Origin: Candidatus Nomurabacteria bacterium
GTDB taxonomy: Bacteria > Patescibacteriota > Minisyncoccia > Phycocordibacterales > UBA5272
Reading direction: 5' to 3'
Assembly: GCA_003518045.1 (NCBI GenBank)
Contig: DOZK01000028.1
Coordinates: 1 to 22,466, forward strand
DNA: 22,466 nucleotides
Shown here: positions 14,778 to 21,455 of the stretch, piece after piece
Numbering within the stretch: the stretch's first letter is position 1
How the letters are laid out: each line of letters starts with the position of its first letter
Program-made: the position numbers and the translations under genes
Notes under the pieces: generated by a model
The model's input: only the letters and a program-made list of their open reading frames with translations
What the model was told of the DNA's origin: nothing
The model's database searches: none

Positions 14778-14806
14778 AAAAATATAAGAAAAATTATTTT
14801 TTAACT

Positions 14807-16396
14807 ATGACCACAACATCAACATTAACCAAGAAACAAAAGGAGGTTTACGACTTTGTAAAAAATTATGTTGATGATTCTGGTATTGCACCAACCATTG
14901 AAGAAATTAGAAAAAAATTAAAACTCAAGGCTGTTTCAACTATACATGAGCATATTTCATCACTAAGAGATAAGGGTTATTTAGATAAAGAAAATAATAT
15001 GCCTCGAGGACTCACTATCTTAAGTGATATGAGTGCTTTAGTTGATATCCCAATCTTAGGAAGAATTACAGCAGGTCAACCATTAGAAGTCATTGAATAT
15101 GCTGATGAATATATTTCTGTAAATAAAACGAATATTAAAAATCCTAAAGATTATTATGCTCTTAAAGTTGTTGGAGAGAGTATGGTAGAAGAAGGTATTT
15201 TTGATGGCGATATTGTGATACTAAAAAAGCAATCAGTTGCGGAGAATGGTCAGACTGTTGTCGCTGTTATTGATAATAATGAAGCGACTCTTAAAAAACT
15301 ATATAGAGAAAAAGATAGGTTTAGATTACAGCCAGCAAATCAGTCAATGTTACCTTTTTATAGAACTGAGGTTGAAGTGCGTGGTGTAGTTGTACAAGTT
15401 ATAAGAAATATAAATAATTATGATACAGAAGAACCAGAAAATAAAAAAGTAAAATACCCATTTAGAACAATCGATTTATTTGCTGGTGTTGGAGGAATAA
15501 GAATTGGTTTTGAAAATGCAGGTTTTAAAACTGTCTTTGCAAATGACTTTGAGCCAAAATGTAAAGATACTTACGACCTTAATTTTAAAGATTCAAAATT
15601 AATAGTTGAAGATATGCGAAAGATAGGCATAGATGATTTACCTAAGTTTGATTTTCTTTTAGGTGGTTTTCCTTGCCAAGCTTTTTCAATTGCTGGATAT
15701 AGACAAGGTTTTAATGATACAAAAGAAAGAGGTAACTTATTTTTTGATGTTGCAAGAATTATTGAAGTTAAAAAACCAAAAGGATTTTTACTTGAGAATG
15801 TCAAAAATTTAAAAAGTCATGACGGAGGAAAAACTTTTAGTATTATAGAGCAAACTTTAACCGACCTTGGTTACCATTTAAAAGTAAAAGTTTTAAATAG
15901 TATGGAATACGGAAACATTCCACAAAACCGTGAACGTATTTATATTGTTGGATTTAAAGATAAAAAGAATCATGAAAAATTTGAATTTCCAACACCAGTA
16001 AAATTGACTACTTCTATCTCTGATATTCTAGAAAAGAATGTTCATGCAAAATATTACTACAATGATAAACCTTTATTTGAGAAATTAAAGGATCATATTA
16101 AAGAAGAAAATAAGGTCTATCAATGGCGTAGACAATATGTAAGAGAGAATAAAAAAGGAGTTTGTCCAACGCTTACAGCAAACATGGGAACAGGTGGCCA
16201 CAATGTTCCTATTATTAAAGATAAAAAAGGTATTAGAAAATTAACACCACTAGAGTGTTTTAGAATTCAAGGATTTCCTAAAGATTATACATTGCCAAAT
16301 ATTTCTGATTCCGCTTTGTATAAACAGGCAGGAAATTCAGTCAGCGTTCCAGTTCTGGAAGCAGTTGCGAGGCAGATTATGAAGGCGATGGAGTGA
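14807..16396 (+). CDS. LexA repressor fused to cytosine-5 DNA methyltransferase
   Basis: A 529-residue fusion. Residues 1-70 are a LexA winged helix (LTKKQKEVYDFV, GIAPTIEEI, STIHEHISSLRDKGYL). Residues 80-201 are an S24 self-cleavage domain with the cleavage pair Ala89-Gly90 (GRITAGQP), nucleophile Ser125 (GESM) and Lys163 (EATLKKL). After a short linker (202-217), residues 218-529 are a complete C5-methyltransferase: motif I DLFAGVGG (223), motif IV PCQ with catalytic Cys290, motif VI ENV with Glu330, motif VIII QNRER (373-377), motif IX LTPLECFRIQGFP and motif X QAGNSVSVPV. In LexA, RecA on single-stranded DNA triggers cleavage at Ala-Gly. Here that would free the methyltransferase from its DNA-binding domain. 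The stop is immediately followed by the opposite-strand stop of the restriction enzyme. Recognition sequence is unknown. Confidence 0.93.
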   Translation: MTTTSTLTKKQKEVYDFVKNYVDDSGIAPTIEEIRKKLKLKAVSTIHEHISSLRDKGYLDKENNMPRGLTILSDMSALVDIPILGRITAGQPLEVIEYADEYISVNKTNIKNPKDYYALKVVGESMVEEGIFDGDIVILKKQSVAENGQTVVAVIDNNEATLKKLYREKDRFRLQPANQSMLPFYRTEVEVRGVVVQVIRNINNYDTEEPENKKVKYPFRTIDLFAGVGGIRIGFENAGFKTVFANDFEPKCKDTYDLNFKDSKLIVEDMRKIGIDDLPKFDFLLGGFPCQAFSIAGYRQGFNDTKERGNLFFDVARIIEVKKPKGFLLENVKNLKSHDGGKTFSIIEQTLTDLGYHLKVKVLNSMEYGNIPQNRERIYIVGFKDKKNHEKFEFPTPVKLTTSISDILEKNVHAKYYYNDKPLFEKLKDHIKEENKVYQWRRQYVRENKKGVCPTLTANMGTGGHNVPIIKDKKGIRKLTPLECFRIQGFPKDYTLPNISDSALYKQAGNSVSVPVLEAVARQIMKAME

Positions 16397-17482
16397 TTAT
16401 TTTATATATTGCTTTATATTATCAATCATAATGTTCTCCTTGCTTGGAATTTTATCTATAATAGATTTGTGCATGAAATACTCACCGTTTTTTGAACTAG
16501 ATCTATCTAATAATTGAAACTTAATGATGTATGTTTTGTTTGCCCCTAATTCGGTGTCATTTATTTTTACCTTGTCTGTTGTATAAATAGTAATTGAGCT
16601 TTTACTGTTTTTCAAAACTTGAATTTTGTCTGCATTTTCTATGTATATATCAATTAATTTGTGCTTTTTATTATTATCTAACTTATTTTCTTTCCAACTA
16701 TAGAAGTTATCTATTTTTTTATTGACCCAATCTGAAAAAGGTATAGTTTGCGGTAGTACTCTTGGTGTTCTAGTTTCGTTTATTCCTTTTATATAAAACG
16801 GGCTTTCTCCTCCATTACATAAGTAGGAATACCCCATAAAGTCGCCAGCTAAACAAACCGTAATAAGTCTTAGAGATCCTAAATTCGTGTTATCACGTTT
16901 AATCTTTGTAACAGATGATAGATCATTATTTATATTTGTCTTTATAAAAACATTATCATCCATTTTGAGTTTATTATAAATATCTTCACTGATAACTGTT
17001 TTTTCAAAAAATGGTAAAAGATAATCACTATCAAGGTTCGTTTCTACCATCACAAGATATTTATTGTCATAACCTTGATTTCTTAAGCTAACCATATATT
17101 GCGATTTCTTGAATGACTTAACTTCAATTTGAGGTGCCTTATTTAAGGCGTGCCATTTATTTACATATTCAACAAAAGGCTTGGCATTAGCTCCTACTTT
17201 TACACCAAGAACATCCGGGGCAATCCCAGATTTTTTCGGATCATATTCATAATAATCAGAAATAACAGATAAATTATTTGCAATTTTTGGTAAAAAATAT
17301 TTATTAAATATAACACTCTCAGGAATAATATTTATCCAACGATCAAAAATACCTCCTATATAATCACTTTTACCACTGAGACCTCCATACATTTTACCTC
17401 GCTGTGCCATTGAACAAACAAAATAAATGTAAGGCTCAACATCTTCCTTGTTGATTGTAATTTCTTGACTACTTTTCTCCAT
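16397..17482 (-). CDS. type II restriction endonuclease (PD-(D/E)XK)
   Basis: A 361-residue protein, the likely nuclease partner of the adjacent methyltransferase. A PD-(D/E)XK signature is present: Pro89-Asp90 (GIAPDVLG) and Glu120-Val-Lys122 (PQIEVKSF), followed by a hydrophobic strand (YLVMVET). Other conserved-looking blocks are NKEDVEPYIYFVCSMAQ, MYGGLSGKSDYIGGIFDRW and LGSLRLITVCLAGDFMGY. No membrane helix or ATPase motif is present, as expected for a simple type II enzyme. It is convergent with the methyltransferase; the two stop codons touch at 16396/16397. A -10 box (17492-17497) is 9 nt from its ATG. Its cut site cannot be read from the sequence. Confidence 0.82.
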   Translation of the reverse strand: MEKSSQEITINKEDVEPYIYFVCSMAQRGKMYGGLSGKSDYIGGIFDRWINIIPESVIFNKYFLPKIANNLSVISDYYEYDPKKSGIAPDVLGVKVGANAKPFVEYVNKWHALNKAPQIEVKSFKKSQYMVSLRNQGYDNKYLVMVETNLDSDYLLPFFEKTVISEDIYNKLKMDDNVFIKTNINNDLSSVTKIKRDNTNLGSLRLITVCLAGDFMGYSYLCNGGESPFYIKGINETRTPRVLPQTIPFSDWVNKKIDNFYSWKENKLDNNKKHKLIDIYIENADKIQVLKNSKSSITIYTTDKVKINDTELGANKTYIIKFQLLDRSSSKNGEYFMHKSIIDKIPSKENIMIDNIKQYIK

Positions 17483-17491
17483 ATAATTTAT

Positions 17492-17497
17492 ATTATA
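17492..17497 (-). promoter_or_regulatory. -10 box of the endonuclease gene
   Basis: TATAAT on the minus strand, 9 nt from the ATG at 17482, leaving almost no 5' UTR. No TTCGG repeat is seen here, so there is no sign that the LexA domain binds this promoter in the same way. Confidence 0.5.
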
Positions 17498-17538
17498 GCA
17501 GATTTCTTTTCTGTTTATCTCTATACATAAAAAGAGGG

Positions 17539-17564
17539 CAAGGACTCGGTCGCAAGACTACCTC
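17539..17564 (+). repeat. half-copy of the GGTC hairpin repeat
   Basis: CAAGGACTCGGTCGCAAGAC and the bases after it match the left arm of the element at 20057-20113 with three or four mismatches, but no right arm follows. The rest of the gap between 17483 and 17700 shows nothing recognisable. Confidence 0.55.
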
Positions 17565-17700
17565 CAATTTTATAGAAAATTTTATTTTTGTCTAAAATTT
17601 ACGTTATTCATTTAAGAGCGTTTAGGGTTTTGGGTTCTAAGGGTATCTCCATATTTTGTTTTAAGAGTAATTTATATTAAAAAGATATAAAGAATATAGC

Positions 17701-18621
17701 TTACACTTTTATGCTCTTAAAAACGATTTTATTAAAAATATTAGGTATAAATTTATTTGTTAGTATCTTTAAGGTTTCCGGTATTAACGACTCAAAAAAA
17801 GCGAAACTAACTACTATATAACAAAGGGTTAGAAAATTATTGTTAAATAAAAATTTTAATAAACTGGGTTTGTATTGATATGTTATAAACACGATGGATA
17901 TGCCTAAATGGATAACACAAAAAGATATAACCGACCAACGTTTTGCTTTATATCCAAAAAAATCAATAGTGCCAACATTGCTAAATTCCGCAGGTTTAAG
18001 AGGTATATTGTGAACTCTACTAGAATTATTGGCATATAAACCAACTTTATTTTTATCCATCAACATCCTACTCCATATGTCCTCAGACGTTCTTTCTCCA
18101 GAGATAAGCCACAAAATTCCTGTTAAGGTCTTATCAAACAATTTTATTAAAGAAGTAAGAAATTTTCTCCAAAAAAATAACCTCGTTCTTAATATAAAGC
18201 CATAGAAAAATTTAGTTGGTTTGATATGCTGTTTTTCAATGTGTACGATTAATCCTAAAGGTGAAATTCCTTTTTTCTTAAAATAGAAAACTCTTTTGAC
18301 TGTGTTATAAGAAAATTCATCTTTAAAGTCTAAGTCAACTGGGTCTGAAATTTTTTCTGAACCACCAAGGGTGATTCCTCCTTCTGTTTCTTTTCCATAG
18401 CTCACACTTACCCATAGCTGTTTTATCGAAGAGTCTTCAGATTTATTTTCATTAGTAATACCTATTTTGTATAATGAAGCAAAACCATTTGGATATTTTT
18501 TAATTCTGCTTATACCTGTGGCATCTGACCACTGAATTGGATCAGAAAAATCATTATAAGAAAAAGAAAATAAACCATACAGATCTTCTGAAGTAGTGTT
18601 ACTATTTTCTGAGCTAATCAT
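17701..18621 (-). CDS. hypothetical two-helix membrane protein, 306 aa
   Basis: Not recognised. Residues 1-130 look soluble and beta-rich (SIKQLWVSVSYGKETEGG, repeated short strands), 135-175 form an amphipathic or membrane-dipping stretch rich in Phe, Arg and Trp, and 229-249 and 262-280 are two membrane helices with a short cytosolic tail. The soluble sensor-like N-terminus plus C-terminal helices is a layout seen in some defence effectors, but nothing here proves that role. It lies between the restriction enzyme and a HEPN-type gene, all on the same strand, with a weak TAAAAT -10 box 9 nt before its ATG. Confidence 0.7.
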   Translation of the reverse strand: MISSENSNTTSEDLYGLFSFSYNDFSDPIQWSDATGISRIKKYPNGFASLYKIGITNENKSEDSSIKQLWVSVSYGKETEGGITLGGSEKISDPVDLDFKDEFSYNTVKRVFYFKKKGISPLGLIVHIEKQHIKPTKFFYGFILRTRLFFWRKFLTSLIKLFDKTLTGILWLISGERTSEDIWSRMLMDKNKVGLYANNSSRVHNIPLKPAEFSNVGTIDFFGYKAKRWSVISFCVIHLGISIVFITYQYKPSLLKFLFNNNFLTLCYIVVSFAFFESLIPETLKILTNKFIPNIFNKIVFKSIKV

Positions 18622-18672
18622 ATTATTTATATTTTAACATCTTTTTGCATTAATCTTTTTATCAAGCTTAAG

Positions 18673-19392
18673 TTATTTAAACCCTCTAGCTTGTGGCCAC
18701 TTACCAAACTCAATAAAATCACACAAGTGAGTATAAAATTGAGAAGCAGATTCTATTGATGAAAGTTTAATGCCGATGAATTTTGCCGATTTAGTTTTAA
18801 ATATTTTTTCTAGGTATTTTGCATCAGATGATAAAACCACTAATGCTCCATCACCATGCACAAGTCCGTTTCTTTTAGAATAAAGGTAGTCAGCATAACC
18901 AATTATTGATGGGGGAACATTGTTTCCTCTTGGTGTATAAGAGGTGTGTATTCTTCCGTCGTTTGCATTCACTCTTGGACGATTCAATTCAGATGATTCG
19001 ACCTGAAGGCATACCTCTAGTAAAGTCCTTAGTTTTTTAGAGTGTCGTTCTCTAAGAAAATTTAGTCTGATTAAATCTTCAACTTTTTCAGTTGCGACTA
19101 CTTTTGAATCCTCCGACAAAAGAATTTGATAAAAATCTTTCAATGTAATATTTGTATCTTTAACTTTCTCTAGTACAACATTTTTGAAATCACCTGAATC
19201 TTTGGTGCCATAAATTAATAATAAGTTATCGAGTAATACGTCAAAACGATTTACTAGATTAGTATAAACGAGGCGTTGTAGGTGTTTTCTATTCTTTTCT
19301 TCTTTAATATTACCCAGTTCTTTAACAGCAGAGTCAATTTCTTTCTCTGAAAATTTTCGAAATTTCTTTATTAATTCTATTATTTCTTTCAT
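18673..19392 (-). CDS. HEPN-like protein, candidate RNase
   Basis: A 239-residue all-helical protein. The C-terminal half has the HEPN active-site pattern R-x4-H as Arg174-Asn-Gly-Leu-Val-His179 (KRNGLVHGDG), preceded by a helix with GYADYLYSKRN. RiboL-PSP-type HEPN proteins with RNxxVHG often are RNases acting as toxins or antiviral effectors. The N-terminal half contains charged helices and no other motif. A TATAAA box ends 8 nt before the ATG, so it is probably a separate leaderless unit. Position beside a restriction-modification pair supports a defence role, by inference. Confidence 0.75.
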   Translation of the reverse strand: MKEIIELIKKFRKFSEKEIDSAVKELGNIKEEKNRKHLQRLVYTNLVNRFDVLLDNLLLIYGTKDSGDFKNVVLEKVKDTNITLKDFYQILLSEDSKVVATEKVEDLIRLNFLRERHSKKLRTLLEVCLQVESSELNRPRVNANDGRIHTSYTPRGNNVPPSIIGYADYLYSKRNGLVHGDGALVVLSSDAKYLEKIFKTKSAKFIGIKLSSIESASQFYTHLCDFIEFGKWPQARGFK

Positions 19393-19400
19393 TAGTTAAG

Positions 19401-19406
19401 TTTATA
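19401..19406 (-). promoter_or_regulatory. -10 box of the HEPN gene
   Basis: TATAAA on the minus strand, 8 nt from the ATG at 19392. Confidence 0.4.
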
Positions 19407-19467
19407 GCCTTAGGATAACCCAACTTAGTTCAACGTGATTTTGAGTATATTCTTATTGTTTAAAAGG

Positions 19468-19558
19468 TACAAGGACGTTCGGTCACCACTAGGGACTTTC
19501 TTTTTCGTTCTATGAACTCAAACAAAGTCTCCTAGTCGCGACCCCGGGAAAAACCGAC
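19468..19558 (+). repeat. GGTC hairpin repeat, element A
   Basis: Left end TACAAGGACGTTCGGTCAC and right end CGCGACCCCGGG then AAAACCGAC. Between them the arms ACTAGG-GACTTT (19488-19499) and AAAGTC-T-CCTAGT (19524-19536) are fully complementary around a 24-nt loop. Confidence 0.7.
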
Positions 19559-19600
19559 AAAAAGTGTGAGCTCGGGCTATGGGACGATGTTGGAACAGTT

Positions 19601-19993
19601 TTAGTTAGTAGTTTTAAGACCCGCTAACATCTCCTGAGTTTCCTTTTCTTTTTGTAGTTGCTTGTCTTTTATTTCCTGATCAGTAAATAACCTCTCTTCG
19701 TTCAAAGAAATATAAAGAGATTGTGCACTTTGTTGAAGTCCTTTCACCGCTTCACGTAAGTCATCAACAGTTGAGTATTTACCTTGCGTTAATATAAATA
19801 ACCCCATTTGAACTCCTTGGGCATGATGCTGCCATACTTTTACCTGACCTTTATGGATCTCTTTTTCTTTAAGAATTAAGCTCTTTTCTTTAATATATGC
19901 AACTAATTGGGCAACGTTAGCAATTAAAAATAATACACCAAAAACAGTTGAAACAACTGACCACCAAAATAAAAAGTTATTAAAATTTTCCAT
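19601..19993 (-). CDS. single-helix membrane protein with coiled coil, 130 aa
   Basis: Encodes 130 residues: a short exposed N-terminus, one membrane helix (about 8-34, FLFWWSVVSTVFGVLFLIAN), then a cytosolic part with charged helices (YIKEKSLILKEKEIHKGQ; QEIKDKQLQKEKETQEML at the C-terminus) likely to form a coiled coil. It ends AGLKTTN. No family is recognised. An extended -10 TGTTATAAT lies 9 nt before the ATG. Hairpin repeats flank the gene on both sides (19468-19558 and 20057 onward), so it could be a passenger between repeat copies. Confidence 0.65.
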   Translation of the reverse strand: MENFNNFLFWWSVVSTVFGVLFLIANVAQLVAYIKEKSLILKEKEIHKGQVKVWQHHAQGVQMGLFILTQGKYSTVDDLREAVKGLQQSAQSLYISLNEERLFTDQEIKDKQLQKEKETQEMLAGLKTTN

Positions 19994-20002
19994 AGTTACT
20001 TG

Positions 20003-20011
20003 ATTATAACA
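20003..20011 (-). promoter_or_regulatory. extended -10 promoter
   Basis: TGTTATAAT on the minus strand, 9 nt from the ATG at 19993. Confidence 0.5.
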
Positions 20012-20056
20012 TATTGACTAAAATATATTTTAGTGTTTTCACTTTGTGATATAGGA

Positions 20057-20113
20057 TACAAGGACTTGGTCACAAAACTACCTCGCTACGCTCGAAGTAG
20101 TTTCGCGACCCCG
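20057..20113 (+). repeat. GGTC hairpin repeat, element B
   Basis: Ends TACAAGGACTTGGTCAC and CGCGACCCCG. Stem AAACTAC (20075-20081) with GTAGTTT (20097-20103), inner TCG/CGA pairs, loop CTACGCT. The outer GGTC/GACC also pairs. Confidence 0.7.
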
Positions 20114-20126
20114 TATTCGAGTTGTG

Positions 20127-20216
20127 TACAAGGACGTTCGGTCACCAAATTGGTATTTTATTTCATAACTTTGTTATTCATAAAACACTCAATTTCTCGA
20201 CCCCGGGGAAAACCGA
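20127..20216 (+). repeat. GGTC hairpin repeat, element C
   Basis: Ends TACAAGGACGTTCGGTCAC and CTCGACCCCGGGG then AAAACCGAC. Stem AAATTG (20147-20152) with CAATTT (20190-20195), plus an inner TATTTTAT/ATAAAACA arm with one mismatch. Arm sequence is unrelated to elements A and B. Confidence 0.7.
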
Positions 20217-20279
20217 CAAAAATTCTAAACAAAAATATTTAGACTCCATTTTTGTTTAGAATTTTTGTAGACCGGTTTT
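20209..20279. repeat. large hairpin with perfect 21-bp stem
   Basis: 20216-20236 and 20248-20268 are perfect reverse complements (ACAAAAATTCTAAAC and on), with an 11-nt loop. Outer AAAACCG/CGGTTTT adds 7 bp after a 4-nt bulge. It begins within the right end of element C. Confidence 0.8.
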
Positions 20280-20672
20280 TCGTTCGAGTCCTTACAAGGA
20301 ATCTCGACTACAAGTTTCATGTCGCCGTCGCTCCATGAACTCGCAGTCCGCCCCTCGTCACTTTTCTTGCTAGAAAAGTATTACTGCGGGCATTCGAGTC
20401 CTTGCCGTGAGTGACGAAGGTCACTCACTTACCCCAGCAACACAAAATTAACGAAGGCTTTGCCTACTTTTAAAAATGTGTTGCTGTGTTTGTTAGAAAA
20501 AGTTCGAACATATTTTCGCAATAATCCGACTGATGACTAATCGCACGCTCCGCGTGCGTGGTGGCTCTGTACTGTATTGTACGCCACGATTGCGTCGGAA
20601 TGAATCCCGCCCGCGCGGAGTACCGCGCGTCCCGCCCTCTCGCCTTGCCGCTCCTCATTCTTATTTTTTTGC
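20280..20672. other. gene-free hairpin cluster
   Basis: No convincing gene. At least six short hairpins stand in a row: 20316-20339 (TTCATG/CATGAA), 20360-20379 (ACTTTTC/GAAAAGT), 20407-20428 (GTGAGTGAC-GAAG-GTCACTCAC, perfect), 20435-20486 (CAGCAACACA/TGTGTTGCTG), 20542-20558 (CGCACGC-TCC-GCGTGCG) and 20612-20629 (CGCGCGG-AGTA-CCGCGCG). GAGTCCTT at 20286 and 20396 is the complement of the AAGGACTC left end of the GGTC repeats. GC rises sharply after about 20530, unlike the rest of the window. Confidence 0.6.
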
Positions 20673-20726
20673 GGGGGGGGGGAATTTCTAAAAAGGAATG
20701 GGCGGCAAAGGCGAGGGGCGGCTTCC
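20673..20726 (+). repeat. 54-bp inverted repeat with G10 tract, left copy
   Basis: A G10 run (20673-20682) followed by AATTTCTAAAAAGGAATGGG and a G-rich stretch. It is a perfect reverse complement of 22413-22466. Confidence 0.9.
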
Positions 20727-20853
20727 TTTTAGGAAAAAGGAAGGGCGTGATTCAAATGCAATACAAAGTGGAGCCTCGCCATACAAAATTCTTTAAGGAA
20801 TGGCGAGGCGCAAATCCTATATGTGTTTGCCCCACCCTCCCGTGCGCACACAT
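20727..20853. other. non-coding GC-rich stretch with two hairpins
   Basis: No gene is supported. CTTCCTTTT-AGGA-AAAAGGAAG (20722-20743) straddles the end of the inverted repeat, and GCCTCGCCAT/ATGGCGAGGC (20773-20782 with 20800-20809) is perfect. Confidence 0.5.
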
Positions 20854-20895
20854 CATCCCCGCCGTTTTAGGAAAAATTATAAAACGGTGGGGATG
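20854..20895 (-). terminator. terminator-like hairpin below the XRE operon
   Basis: A 16-bp stem with one G-U pair (20854-20869 with 20880-20895), 10-nt loop. It follows the stop at 20922 on the minus strand. It lacks a clear T-run, so it may be a structural stop or another member of the hairpin cluster. Confidence 0.5.
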
Positions 20896-20921
20896 ACTCC
20901 CTTGAGAGAACTTAACCGGTG

Positions 20922-21455
20922 TCAGTAAAGAAAATAGGCAATCGCGAACAGTGCGCATGCCATAATGATCTTTGTAAGAAAGTCGCGCACCGCTTTTTTC
21001 TCGTCGATTTTCTCGTACCACAGGTTTCTTAGTCGCCATTTTCTTATGAACTCTTTTGTTTCAAAAACGAGCCAAATGGAATAGACAATAGCTCCTGCAT
21101 ATTTAATTGGGAGATCAAAGGACGCAAGCTGTTTTTTGACACCTTCTGTCATGACAAAATTATTCCCCCACATAAATGCTTGGATAATTACCGGAAGCAA
21201 ATAGGTATTAAAAATCCTGGAGCGATTTCTTTTTCGTTCCAACTTCCGGCAAATATCTGAAGCCCGATCAAAAATACCGTCTTCAACATACAGAGAACCC
21301 GATAAGCCCTCTCCGAAATTTCTCTCGTAATCCGTCCATTTTTCGATAGTTCGTCCGTCAGAAGCGATAAGTGTCGCCTGCAGACCTTCTCCAAAAAGCA
21401 GTTGGCGATCTAAATCTGCAAGAAGAAGGTTTTGGTACGTTTGAAGTAACCGCAT
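20922..21455 (-). CDS. hypothetical membrane protein, 177 aa
   Basis: No family recognised. About 80 soluble residues, with a small beta-like segment (ATLIASDGRTIEKWTDYE, LSGSLYVEDGIFD) and a basic KLERKRNRSR stretch, are followed by about three membrane helices (YLLPVIIQAFMW; IKYAGAIVYSIWLVF; FLTKIIMACALFAIAYF). The last helix ends the protein. Its ATG overlaps the stop of the upstream gene by one base (TAATG), so translation is coupled. It is the last gene of a three-gene operon led by an XRE regulator. Confidence 0.75.
   Translation of the reverse strand: MRLLQTYQNLLLADLDRQLLFGEGLQATLIASDGRTIEKWTDYERNFGEGLSGSLYVEDGIFDRASDICRKLERKRNRSRIFNTYLLPVIIQAFMWGNNFVMTEGVKKQLASFDLPIKYAGAIVYSIWLVFETKEFIRKWRLRNLWYEKIDEKKAVRDFLTKIIMACALFAIAYFLY

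Noticed and set aside
14807..16396. LexA-methyltransferase fusion as an assembly chimera
   Set aside because: One uninterrupted frame with a natural linker, both modules complete, similar base composition across the joint, and the partner nuclease directly adjacent. Not excluded without reads, but unlikely.
19468..20216. CRISPR array
   Set aside because: Three copies with unequal spacing and self-complementary interiors, not short direct repeats with unique equal-length spacers; no cas genes are present.
20282..20401. GTTCGAGTCC and ATTCGAGTCC resemble tRNA T-arms
   Set aside because: No acceptor, D-arm or anticodon arm can be folded around them. GAGTCCTT is better explained as the complement of the AAGGACTC repeat end.
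20558..20896. Open frames of 95-112 codons on both strands in the GC-rich stretch
   Set aside because: They cross hairpins and the inverted repeat and show no start signal or known motif; GC-rich DNA has few stops by chance.
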